Assembly (NCBI GenBank): GCA_035485275.1
Contig: DATHOE010000046.1
Span: 72,358-136,357 of the forward strand
Source: DAIDJD01 sp035485275
Lineage (GTDB): Bacteria; Oederibacteriota; JAJYGY01; DAIDJD01
Length of the DNA stretch: 64,000 nucleotides
Direction of reading: 5' to 3'
Shown: positions 46,560 through 54,242 of the stretch, piece by piece
How the letters are laid out: the number at the start of each line of letters is the position of its first letter
Position numbering within the stretch: position 1 is the stretch's first letter
The notes under the pieces: model-generated
What the model was told of the DNA's origin: nothing
The model's database searches: none
The model's input: the letters and a program-made list of their open reading frames with translations, nothing else
Position numbers and translations under genes: made by a program

Positions 46560-46572
46560 TTGCATGATGCAA
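46560..46572. promoter_or_regulatory. Candidate enhancer site TTGCATGATGCAA
   Basis: A perfect 13-base palindrome located 54-66 bases upstream of the porin's -24 element. It shares TTGCAnnATGCA with sites at 47457 and 54069. Confidence 0.7.
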
Positions 46573-46745
46573 GCTCAGGACTTGCTTTCCGTCCACAAGC
46601 GGTCATTTTTGCGGGATCCTGATTGCATCTTTCAATGCCGCTTTTCTTCCGCTTTTTCCCCCTGTTAAGGGAATGTTTCATTGTGCATTCCGCCAGGACC
46701 AATTTGTCCGACAAGTTTGTCAGCGTCACTGGAGCCGGGCGTTTC

Positions 46746-46817
46746 AAAAAAATCCGGAAGGGCCATCCCGCTGCGGCGCCCTATCGGCGCGTATTCCCGA
46801 GGATCGCCCTTCCGGAT
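46746..46817 (-). terminator. Branched intrinsic terminator
   Basis: On the minus strand a 12-bp stem ATCCGGAAGGGC/GCCCTTCCGGAT (46806-46817 with 46752-46763) encloses a smaller GC hairpin (around 46776-46790) and is followed by T6-7. It ends the periplasmic-protein transcript whose stop is at 46840. Confidence 0.85.
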
Positions 46818-46839
46818 CTGTTTCCGATTTATGCCCGCT

Positions 46840-47250
46840 CTAGTTGTTGGAGGCCAAGGAGGTCGCCGTCGGAAGGTCGGCGGTGTCCGTCTGCAGTTCC
46901 ATCGCCTGTAGGCGGTGCCAGTGGGCCAGTTGCAGCCAGCCGGACTGGGTGTCCTCCAGCGACGCGATGGCGAGGCTGTACTTCTTGTCCGCGTCCGCGA
47001 TGTCCCCGCCCATCGGCGCCTTGTGGTTCTGCCACTGTTTCATGTTCTGGGCCTTGAGCTGCAGTTGCTCGTCGATGCTGGCCTGCAGGACGCCCGCCTG
47101 GCGTTCGCATTGGACCGCGGCGGCGAGCTGGCTTGCGGCGCCACTGTCCGAGGTGGTCGGGGCGTCCGCCGCGGAGGCCCTGGAAACGCCGCCGAGCAAC
47201 ACTGCACCCAGCGTTATCGCGCCCGTGATTTTTGCGATTTTGCTGACCAT
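46840..47250 (-). CDS. Small periplasmic helical protein of unknown function
   Basis: ATG 47250 has AGGAG seven bases upstream; 136 residues. Signal peptide MVSKIAKITGAITLGAVLLG ending in RASA-ADAP. The mature part (about 106 residues) is predicted helical, with one Cys (QCERQAG), an amphipathic stretch SIDEQLQLKAQNMKQWQNHK and a second helix SLAIASLEDTQSGWLQLAHW. No family recognised. Its perfect sigma54 promoter groups it with the porin and efflux operon, so it may be a periplasmic partner or sensor of that system. Confidence 0.82.
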   Translation of the reverse strand: MVSKIAKITGAITLGAVLLGGVSRASAADAPTTSDSGAASQLAAAVQCERQAGVLQASIDEQLQLKAQNMKQWQNHKAPMGGDIADADKKYSLAIASLEDTQSGWLQLAHWHRLQAMELQTDTADLPTATSLASNN

Positions 47251-47334
47251 GGTGATTCTCCTCTCGAGATGACCGGGGCGCCTCTGAGCGTTCCCCGCCG
47301 GAAAGTCCGGGACCTGATTCCTAGCGGTGTATAG

Positions 47335-47351
47335 AGCAAGGCGCGTGCCAA
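47335..47351 (-). promoter_or_regulatory. Sigma54 (-24/-12) promoter of the periplasmic-protein gene
   Basis: Minus strand TTGGCACG-CGCC-TTGCT is a full consensus match, 85 bases before the start codon. Confidence 0.88.
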
Positions 47352-47456
47352 GGCCCTTGCCTAGGTCAATCACCTGGAATTAAAGGGCATTTTGAAATTC
47401 CGCGCGGCGGCCTTGGGCCGAAAATTTGCAAATCAAGATGTTCGCCCGCTTGACGC

Positions 47457-47469
47457 TTGCACAATGCAT
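47457..47469. promoter_or_regulatory. Candidate enhancer site TTGCACAATGCAT
   Basis: Matches TTGCAnnATGCA at every fixed base. It lies about 107 bases upstream of the leftward -24 element and about 250 bases upstream of the rightward one. Confidence 0.65.
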
Positions 47470-47715
47470 CCCCCAGGCGCTTCCCCAAGCCGAGTCCCCA
47501 ATGCAGGCCACTCGCGCCCTTCCTTGCAAATAACAATGGAATGTAAGGGTCTGCGTGGATTCTGCAATCGGCGCGGCCATGGATCCGTCGGGGAAGGCCC
47601 TTCCAGCCCGCCCCGAGGGCCCTCATCCAAATCCTAGCTTCGAAAAAAGCCGCTTCCGAATGGACTTTCGCTATTGGGATGCGGCCTTCCCGCTGAAGGG
47701 GGCAAAACCGGGGTC

Positions 47716-47731
47716 TGGCACGCTTTTCGCA
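47716..47731 (+). promoter_or_regulatory. Probable sigma54 promoter of NtrC-type regulator 1
   Basis: Plus strand TGGCACG-CTTT-TCGCA: the -24 half is perfect and the -12 half has one mismatch (TTGCA). The start site would fall near 47741, just before the AAGGGGG ribosome-binding site. This implies autoregulation. Confidence 0.6.
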
Positions 47732-47764
47732 TCGCTGAGTCGGCACCTACTTAAGGGGGACATC

Positions 47765-49147
47765 TTGGTCACGATGGCTGCCGTTCATGCTCCTTCCGCC
47801 GGCGTTCTGGTGGTGGACGACGATCCCACGATAAGGCGTATGCTTTCCATCTGCCTCGCCAACAGCGGCTACAGGGTCTGCGAGGTGGGCGGTTTCCGCG
47901 AAACCCTGGACGAGGTCCAAAAGCAGTACTTTGATCTCGCCTTCGTGGATTTGCGCCTCGGCGCCCAGTCGGGTATGGACCTCATCCCGGAACTCCAATC
48001 GGCGAATCCGGGCATACGGATCATCCTAATCACGGCCTTCGGCGGCATAGAGAATGCCGTCCAGGCGATCAAGCGCGGCGCCTTCGACTATCTGCCCAAG
48101 CCTTTTTTGCCCGAACAGGTGACGCTCATGGCGAAAAAGGCCTTGCACGCCCGCGCCGAGGAATTCGGACTCGACGAATTGGACCGCTTCGGGCTGAAGG
48201 CCGACCTGAGTTCCCGCTCGCCCGCCATGCAAAAAGCGCTCGCCTTGGCGCGCCAGGCCTCCGCCAGCGAAGCCACTTTGCTTATCCGCGGGGAGACCGG
48301 AACAGGAAAGGGCGTCCTGGCCCGGGCCATCCACAACTGGAGCCCCCGCAGGAACGGCCCCTTCTCGGTGGTGTCCTGTCCGGCCCTGCCCTCGGAACTT
48401 CTGGAGAGCGAGCTCTTCGGGCACCAGCAGGGCTCCTTCACCGGGGCCCATCGGGAACAGATCGGACGCGTGGCGCAAGCCGCCGGAGGCACGCTTTTTT
48501 TGGACGAAATCGGCGATCTGCCCCCGGGCCTCCAGCCCAAAATCCTGCGTTTCATCCAGGACCACGACTATGAGCGCCTCGGGGATTCCGTCACGCGCAA
48601 GGCCGACGTCAGAGTCGTCGTGGCCACGAACGTGGATCTCAAGGCGGGCGTGCTGTCCGGACGCTTCAGGGAGGACCTCTACTACCGCCTGAATGTCATC
48701 GAAATCGTCCTGCCGCCCTTGAGGGAACGGAGCGAGGACGTCCTGCCGCTGGCCAGGGGCCTGCTGGCGACCTTCGCGGCGGAAAACCTGCGTCCCGGAC
48801 TGCGTTTCAGCGAGGACGCGGAGGCCTTCCTGCGCTCCCACAACTGGCCCGGCAACTTGCGCGAACTAAGCAACGCCATCGAAAAAGGCGTGATCTTCAC
48901 CACCGGATCCGAGGTGGCCAGGGCGCACCTCACCACGGAGTTAAGGGTCCCTCGGTCGGCGGAACAGCGCATCGGAGACGCCATCAGCCTGGAGCAACTC
49001 GAGGAGACCCACATCCGCAGGGTCCTGAATGTGCACCGCTCCCTCGAGGCGGCGGCGGCCGTGCTTGGCATCGACGCGTCCACGCTTTGGCGCAAACGAA
49101 AAAAATACGGGATCAAAACGGCGGATGGACCGGACCGGAGCGCCTGA
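47765..49147 (+). CDS. NtrC-type sigma54-dependent response regulator 1
   Basis: TTG 47765 lies five bases after AAGGGGG and is preferred to ATG 47774; 460 residues. Receiver domain with acidic pocket VVDDDPT and phospho-acceptor Asp62 in FVDLRLG. The central AAA+ domain has Walker A RGETGTGKG, the sigma54-contact loop GSFTGA (GAFTGA variant), Walker B LFLDEIGDL and arginine finger region RFREDLYYRLNV. The C-terminal Fis-type helix-turn-helix ends in GIDASTLWRKRKKYGI. Closely paralogous to the regulator at 52536. It converges with the KdpD-like gene, overlapping its end by 35 bases. Confidence 0.95.
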   Translation: MVTMAAVHAPSAGVLVVDDDPTIRRMLSICLANSGYRVCEVGGFRETLDEVQKQYFDLAFVDLRLGAQSGMDLIPELQSANPGIRIILITAFGGIENAVQAIKRGAFDYLPKPFLPEQVTLMAKKALHARAEEFGLDELDRFGLKADLSSRSPAMQKALALARQASASEATLLIRGETGTGKGVLARAIHNWSPRRNGPFSVVSCPALPSELLESELFGHQQGSFTGAHREQIGRVAQAAGGTLFLDEIGDLPPGLQPKILRFIQDHDYERLGDSVTRKADVRVVVATNVDLKAGVLSGRFREDLYYRLNVIEIVLPPLRERSEDVLPLARGLLATFAAENLRPGLRFSEDAEAFLRSHNWPGNLRELSNAIEKGVIFTTGSEVARAHLTTELRVPRSAEQRIGDAISLEQLEETHIRRVLNVHRSLEAAAAVLGIDASTLWRKRKKYGIKTADGPDRSA

Positions 49148-50747
49148 ACAGGGCGGAAGACTGGAGCGCTCCCAGGGCTTCCTCGGATGAACGGGCCCTG
49201 TCGAGGGCCGAACGCAAGGCGGTCTCCTGGAACGCGTGGCCGATTTCGGACAGAATTTTCAGGTGGCGGGCTTCGGCGTTCAGGGGGGTGAACAGCAGGA
49301 AAACGGCGTTCAAAGGGTAATCCGGGTTGAAGCCCTTCAGGCCCGCCCTGGGCAAGGCAAGAGCCATGCGGGGGTAATCGAGGCCTTTCAGGCCGGCGTG
49401 AGGGAGGGCCAGCCCGCTGTCGAGAAAGGTGGACCCGCGGCTCTCCCTTTCCATCACCGCCGCCGCCGCCGCCGCCGGATCGAGGCTCGTGCCCTCGAGC
49501 GCCAAAATCGCGAGCGAAAGGATCAGGTCCCGGTATCCGATGGGCTTGGCCAGGATCAGCACCTGTTCCGCCACGAGCGGCTCGCCGCCGTCCCCGGAGT
49601 ACGCTTCCTCCACGGGGGCCCTGGGCGGCGGCGATTCGTTCACGTCCACGACCTGCACCGAAAAGCCCTTCAGAGCCAGCAAACGCCTCACCACGCGGGC
49701 GCCCTTGTACCACGGAAACCAGCCGGTGTGGCGCGGCTTGCCGACGATCACGTTGCCGACGCGATAGCGCCGGGCGAAATCCAATAGCGCCTGGACCACG
49801 TCGTCGCTTTTCACCGTGAACACCACCGCCCCCAGCTCATTGGCCAGGGTCAGGGTCTCGGCCATGCGCCCGCGCCCCCCGGGATCATGCGGGACCGCAG
49901 GGCGGCCGCCTTCCTGCACGTGGACGGCATACCAGTTCCGGTTGAGGCGGCCGGCCAGGCGGGAAGCGTAGCGCAGGAGGCCCGCGTGCGATTCGAGGCG
50001 TGGGCCCAGCGCCACCACAAATTGTTCGGACCAGCCGGGATCGCCGGCCTCCTCCCGGCGCCTGAAGTCGATCCTCGAGGCCAGCTCCCGGAGCGCCAGC
50101 TCCCGAAGCTGCTCCAGCTTGTCGGGCCTGTAGAAATTCTGCAAAGCCAGCGGGACATTGGCCAAGGGCAGGATCTGCCCGTCACGGACCCTTTTCAGGA
50201 GGTCGGTGACGGCAAGGTCCACGTTCACGACCTCGTCGGAATCGTTGAGCACCATGTCCGGGAGCCGTTCGCGCACCTTCACTGAGGTCATGCGCTCCAC
50301 GGTGTCGTAAAGGCTCTCCAAATGCTGCACGTTCAGCGCGCTGATCACGTGGACACCTGCGGCCCTCAGGTCCTGGATGTCCTGATAGCGTTTGGCGTTG
50401 CGGCTGCCCGGGGGGTTGCTGTGGGCCAGTTCGTCGATCAGGGCGACCTGAGGCCGGCGCTTGAGGAGCCCCTCCAGGTCCAGCTCCGGGACCGCCACGC
50501 CGTGGTAGGTGAGGGTCTTGGGGGCCAGGGTTTCCAGCCCCGCCAGGAGCTCGGCGACCTGCCCCCTGCCGTGGGTCTCCACCAGGCCCACCACAACGTC
50601 CACTCCCTCCCTGCGCAGCCGGTGCCCCTCGTGGAGCATCTGGGTGGTCTTCCCGACGCCCGCGGCGTAACCGAGGTACACCTTCAGCCTCCCCCGCTCG
50701 GCGTGGCGTATCATCTGCAGGAAACTGGCGGAGCGGTCCGCGCTCAC
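49113..50747 (-). CDS. KdpD N-terminal domain / USP domain / PTS EIIA-Ntr-like fusion without kinase
   Basis: 544 residues from GTG 50747 (GTGA overlap with the kinase gene). Domain 1 (about 18-230) is the KdpD sensor ATPase domain: Walker A GYAAGVGKTT at 26-35, GLVETHGR and Walker B VALIDELAH at 101-109. Domain 2 (about 243-370) is a universal-stress-protein fold. Domain 3 (about 390-535) is PTS EIIA type 2, with the phospho-His at 450 in GLALPHAGLKGL. The membrane and histidine-kinase parts of KdpD are absent, and no kdpFABC is nearby. It is probably an accessory sensor that feeds metabolic or ionic state into the adjoining kinase. Confidence 0.92.
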   Translation of the reverse strand: MSADRSASFLQMIRHAERGRLKVYLGYAAGVGKTTQMLHEGHRLRREGVDVVVGLVETHGRGQVAELLAGLETLAPKTLTYHGVAVPELDLEGLLKRRPQVALIDELAHSNPPGSRNAKRYQDIQDLRAAGVHVISALNVQHLESLYDTVERMTSVKVRERLPDMVLNDSDEVVNVDLAVTDLLKRVRDGQILPLANVPLALQNFYRPDKLEQLRELALRELASRIDFRRREEAGDPGWSEQFVVALGPRLESHAGLLRYASRLAGRLNRNWYAVHVQEGGRPAVPHDPGGRGRMAETLTLANELGAVVFTVKSDDVVQALLDFARRYRVGNVIVGKPRHTGWFPWYKGARVVRRLLALKGFSVQVVDVNESPPPRAPVEEAYSGDGGEPLVAEQVLILAKPIGYRDLILSLAILALEGTSLDPAAAAAAVMERESRGSTFLDSGLALPHAGLKGLDYPRMALALPRAGLKGFNPDYPLNAVFLLFTPLNAEARHLKILSEIGHAFQETALRSALDRARSSEEALGALQSSALFRRSGPVHPPF

Positions 50748-52549
50748 GGCCTGACCGCCGGTGGCAGCTGGAAGGTGAAGGTGCTGCCCTGGCCCGGCAC
50801 GCTGCGAACGTCGATGCCGCCGCCGTGGGCGACCATGATTTCCTTGACGATAGCCAGGCCCAAGCCGGCCCCCGGCGAGCTCTGTTCCGGAGCGCGGAAA
50901 AACTTTTCAAACAGTCGGGGCAGGAGCTCGGGAGCGATGCCTTCCCCGTTGTCCTGCACGCTGAAACGCACCCCGGTCGCGTCGGATTCGGCCCGCAGCT
51001 CCACCGTCCCTCCGGGCGGGGTGTACCTGAGCGCGTTGTCCAAAAGGTTGGAAAAAACGTGGCGCAGGCGCGTGGGGTCGGCCTGGACCCGGACGTCTCC
51101 CAAGGGGGATTTGAAGGCGAGGCGCACACCCTTGGCCTGGTAGGACGGCTGCTGCTGCTTCACCGCCTGATCCATCAGGTCATAGACGGACAGGGGCTCC
51201 ATGACCAGGGAGCCCTGGCCGGACTCCAGCTTCCCGATATCCAGGAGGTCCATCAATATTTCGTGCAATCGTTCGGCGTCCTGACGGGCGGCCAGGGCCA
51301 GTTCCTCCTGCTGCGGGTTCAGGGAGCCGTTTTTTTCGTCCAAGAGCAGGTGTAGGGCCATGCGCAGGCCCGTCAATGGGGTCTTCAACTCATGCGACAC
51401 GGTCGACACGACGCCGCTTTTCATCTCGTCCATGTTCCGCAGGCCGGTAACGTCCAACAGAACCAGGGCCAGTCCCGCGAGCCCGCCCGCGTCATCGCTG
51501 ACAGCCTCCACACGGGGCAGGAAAAACCGCTCCCGCCCCGCGTCGAAGACCTGCAGAATCCCCTCGTAGCCGCGGGGGGCGAAACCGGAACTTGCGGAAA
51601 GGCATTTCGCCAGGAGGCCTGAGAGCTCCGGCGGGCAGGCGGGCCCGGGCGCCTGGTCCGGCCGCAGGCCGAACATCCGCTGGGCCACGGGGTTGGAGAG
51701 CTCGACCCGTCCCTGGGCGTCTAAAAAGGCCACGCCGTCGATCAGTGCGTCCAGGGTGCGCTGGGTGCTGCGCTTAAAATTGATCAGCTTTTCGCGGTCG
51801 CTGCGCCGCAAGTCCCGCAGGCTGCCCGCCATCTGGTTGAAGCTCGCCGCCAGTTCCCCGACCTCGTCCCATCCGTGGACGCCCACCTCCAGGTCCAGGT
51901 TGCCCCCGGCGATCTGCCGCGCGGATTCCGTCACCGCTCGTATGGGGTTGATGACCCAGCGGCCCAGCAGGACCACCCCTATGGAAACCAGGATTGTGGC
52001 GAGGGTCAGTAGGCTGATTCCCCACTGCGCGGCGTCATGGGCCAGCAGCTGGGCCCTCTCCGACACCTTGGGAACGGCCTTCAGGTTCACCCCCACGATT
52101 GCGTGGCAAGTGAGCAGCAATGCCGCCTCCCTGGGTTGGACGCTCAGCTGGTAGAGGGCGATGCGGCCTTTCTGGGGGGAGCTGCGGTAGTCGTCGAGTA
52201 GAAACTTGAAGTTGCGCCATTGGCGCGTGAGGAGATCGGTCAACGCCTGCTCACCCGGTTCCGTCACGTTTTTCTGCTGCAATTCGAGGTTATGGTCGAA
52301 TTCCTCCTGGGCCGCGGCCCAGTCGGCGGAATTTCGGCCGAAAGCCCAGTTCCAGACCGCGTTGTCCAGGCGGGCCGTGGCGTCGACCATGGACTGGCAG
52401 AAGACCAGGGTGTCGTAGTTGGCCCGCAGCATCCTTTCCACGGCCCGGTTCGCCCTCCACGCCACGGTGACGCCGACGGCGGTGGAGAGAAAGAGGATCG
52501 CCACAAGGCTTCCCCCGCCAAGGATGAATTTCTGCCTAAGGCTGACCAT
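50744..52549 (-). CDS. Membrane sensor histidine kinase (HAMP-PAS-HisKA-HATPase)
   Basis: 601 residues. Membrane segment 1 (about 10-30), a helical periplasmic domain (about 31-172), membrane segment 2 (about 176-200), HAMP (about 195-250), PAS-like domain (about 262-370), dimerisation helix with phospho-His386 in STVSHELKTPLTG, and an ATPase domain with N-box NLLDNALRYTP, G1 DNGEGI, F-box and G2 GAGLGLAIVKEI. All catalytic boxes are intact. It overlaps regulator 2 by 14 bases and the KdpD-like gene by four, so the three are one translation-coupled operon. Confidence 0.94.
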   Translation of the reverse strand: MVSLRQKFILGGGSLVAILFLSTAVGVTVAWRANRAVERMLRANYDTLVFCQSMVDATARLDNAVWNWAFGRNSADWAAAQEEFDHNLELQQKNVTEPGEQALTDLLTRQWRNFKFLLDDYRSSPQKGRIALYQLSVQPREAALLLTCHAIVGVNLKAVPKVSERAQLLAHDAAQWGISLLTLATILVSIGVVLLGRWVINPIRAVTESARQIAGGNLDLEVGVHGWDEVGELAASFNQMAGSLRDLRRSDREKLINFKRSTQRTLDALIDGVAFLDAQGRVELSNPVAQRMFGLRPDQAPGPACPPELSGLLAKCLSASSGFAPRGYEGILQVFDAGRERFFLPRVEAVSDDAGGLAGLALVLLDVTGLRNMDEMKSGVVSTVSHELKTPLTGLRMALHLLLDEKNGSLNPQQEELALAARQDAERLHEILMDLLDIGKLESGQGSLVMEPLSVYDLMDQAVKQQQPSYQAKGVRLAFKSPLGDVRVQADPTRLRHVFSNLLDNALRYTPPGGTVELRAESDATGVRFSVQDNGEGIAPELLPRLFEKFFRAPEQSSPGAGLGLAIVKEIMVAHGGGIDVRSVPGQGSTFTFQLPPAVRP

Positions 52550-53894
52550 GGGCCGTTTCCAATAAGCCGTACTTTTTCCTCTTTCTCCACAGAGTTACCA
52601 CGTCGATGCCGAGGATCCGCGCGCAGACCTCCAGCGGCTTGTCCGTGGCGAGCACCCGGCGGATATGCTGTTCCTCAAGCTTGTCCAAAGTGATGTCCGA
52701 ACCGATGCCGGAGGGCGTCCGTTCGGCCGCCTGGACGGCCGGTCCGATAAGGTCCAAGGACACGAGAGGCCCCTGAGTCAGGATCGCGGCGCGTTCCATG
52801 GCGTTGCTCAACTCACGCAGGTTGCCGGGCCAATCGTGGGAAGCCAGCCAATCCTGGGCCGCTGAGGTGAATCCCGTGATGTTCCTCCGGTTTTCGGCCG
52901 CGAAACGCAGAAGCATACGGAGCGCCAGCGGCATGATGTCCTCCGGCCGTTCCCTCAGGGAAGGCAGGCGGATTTCAATGACATTGAGCCGGTACAGGAG
53001 GTCCTCGCGGAAACGGCCGGCCCGTACCGCCGCTTCCAGGTCAACGTGGGTCGCCGCCAGCACCCGTACATCCGCCTTCCGTGTTACCGCCTCGCCCACG
53101 CGTTCGTATTCGTGGTCCTGAATGAAACGCAACATCTTCGCCTGCAGGGCCAATGGCAGGTCGCCGATCTCGTCCAGGAACAGGGTTCCCTTCTGGGCTT
53201 GGGCGACGCGGCCCACCTGGTCGCGATGCGCGCCGGTGAAAGAGCCTTGGATATGGCCGAACAATTCGCTTTCCAGCAGTTCCGTGGGTATGGCGGGGCA
53301 GGACACCACGGCGAAAGGATGATCCCGGCGGGGGCTCCAGGCGTGGATGGCGCGGGCAAGGACGCCCTTGCCCGTGCCCGTCTCCCCGCGGATGAGGATG
53401 GTAGCGGCGCTGGGCGCCGCTTGTCTGGCGAGCTCCGTGGCTTTGAGGACGGCCGGGGAGCCCGATTCCAGGTCCATCTCCCTGCCCGGCTGGGCCAATT
53501 CGGCGATGCGCGTGGCCTCCGTGCGGGCGTGGAGGGCGTGCTTGGCCATGAGGAGCACCTGCTCCGGGGTGAAAGGTTTCGGCAGATAGTCGAAGGCGCC
53601 CCGTTTAATGGCCTCCACCGCGCTGTCAATGGTCGCATAGGCCGTGATGACCACGATGCGTATCCCGGCGTTGGCTTCCACAAGAGCCGGAATCAGGTCC
53701 ATGCCGGACTGGGTGCCGAGGCGCAGATCCACGAAGGCGGCTTCGAAGTAGTGCTTCCCCGCCTCGGCCAGGGCCTCTTTCGGCGAGGACGCTTCGCGGA
53801 TGTTATAAGCCGCGCCGTTTAGGCAGATCGCCAGGGTCCGGCGGATGGTGGCCTCATCGTCCACCACGAGAATGCTCGACGCAGAGCGTTCCAT
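52536..53894 (-). CDS. NtrC-type sigma54-dependent response regulator 2
   Basis: 452 residues from ATG 53894. Receiver with VVDDEAT and phospho-acceptor Asp56 in FVDLRLG; AAA+ domain with RGETGTGKG, GSFTGA loop, LFLDEIGDL and RFREDLLYRLNV; C-terminal Fis-type helix-turn-helix GIDVVTLWRKRKKYGL. The DNA-recognition end differs from regulator 1 by only a few residues, so both probably bind the same site. It is the first gene of the kinase operon; a perfect TTGCAAAATGCAA site lies about 175 bases upstream. Confidence 0.95.
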   Translation of the reverse strand: MERSASSILVVDDEATIRRTLAICLNGAAYNIREASSPKEALAEAGKHYFEAAFVDLRLGTQSGMDLIPALVEANAGIRIVVITAYATIDSAVEAIKRGAFDYLPKPFTPEQVLLMAKHALHARTEATRIAELAQPGREMDLESGSPAVLKATELARQAAPSAATILIRGETGTGKGVLARAIHAWSPRRDHPFAVVSCPAIPTELLESELFGHIQGSFTGAHRDQVGRVAQAQKGTLFLDEIGDLPLALQAKMLRFIQDHEYERVGEAVTRKADVRVLAATHVDLEAAVRAGRFREDLLYRLNVIEIRLPSLRERPEDIMPLALRMLLRFAAENRRNITGFTSAAQDWLASHDWPGNLRELSNAMERAAILTQGPLVSLDLIGPAVQAAERTPSGIGSDITLDKLEEQHIRRVLATDKPLEVCARILGIDVVTLWRKRKKYGLLETAHGQP

Positions 53895-54242
53895 ATGAGT
53901 GCTCGACCAAGAAACTGAAATGCCGACGCGGCCGCGGATATCCTGTTCTCTCTCCGGCGCCCGCTTATTTTACATGACATTAACTTTTGGACGCGTCTTT
54001 TCGGGCACGCTAGCAAAAAACATCGCGTTTTTTATAAACAATTAAAAATCTTTATGGTTTTTTTACTATTGCAAAATGCAATGAGATTCAATTTATATGG
54101 ATTATTGTAATTTTCAAATAAATCATCCGGTGATTTAGAAAAATTAATCCGTATTATTCCGAGTTCTTTAATTTTAGGTTTTTAATTTCATCATAATGGA
54201 TAAAGATGGCGCATCTAAAATATTTTCAGGGAATTCCAAAAC
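53895..54242. other. AT-rich divergent intergenic region
   Basis: 348 bases without a gene. From about 53965, and most strongly from 54015 to 54240, it is far richer in A+T than the rest of the window, with many T-runs. It holds the palindromic site at 54069-54081. I found no sigma54 promoter and no convincing sigma70 promoter, although the composition offers many -10-like hexamers (for example TAAAAT on the minus strand near 53970). Confidence 0.75.
54069..54081. promoter_or_regulatory. Candidate enhancer/operator site TTGCAAAATGCAA
   Basis: A perfect inverted repeat, extended by one base each side to ATTGCA-AAA-TGCAAT (54068-54082). It has the same TTGCAnnATGCAA core as the sites upstream of the porin and periplasmic genes, here in front of the kinase operon. 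Confidence 0.68.

Larger units (their letters stand above)
46335..46839. other. Regulatory intergenic region upstream of the porin
   Basis: 505 bases without a gene. It holds the porin's sigma54 promoter (46491-46507), a perfect palindromic site (46560-46572), a weaker copy of that motif with two mismatches (46623-46635), a small inverted repeat TTGTCCGACAA near 46704-46714, and the terminator of the next gene (46746-46817). Confidence 0.8.
47251..47764. other. Divergent regulatory region between two sigma54-controlled genes
   Basis: 514 bases without a gene. It contains sigma54 promoters facing left (47335-47351) and right (47716-47731), a palindromic site TTGCACAATGCAT (47457-47469), a perfect palindrome ATTTGCAAAT (47424-47433) and a further TTGCA half-site near 47524. 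It probably serves both flanking genes. Confidence 0.75.

Noticed and set aside
46623..47057. Plus-strand open frame of 144 codons upstream of the periplasmic gene's terminator.
   Set aside because: It spans the terminator stem and the antisense of the periplasmic-protein gene, with no ribosome-binding site and no family features.
49113..50747. Reading the KdpD-like gene as part of a potassium-uptake kdp operon.
   Set aside because: No kdpF, kdpA, kdpB or kdpC is present, and the kinase domain and membrane segments of KdpD are missing.
54002..54018. Sigma54-like GGGCACG-CTAG sequence in the AT-rich region.
   Set aside because: The -12 half is CAAAA instead of TTGCA, and there is no correctly placed gene; only the -24 half resembles the consensus.
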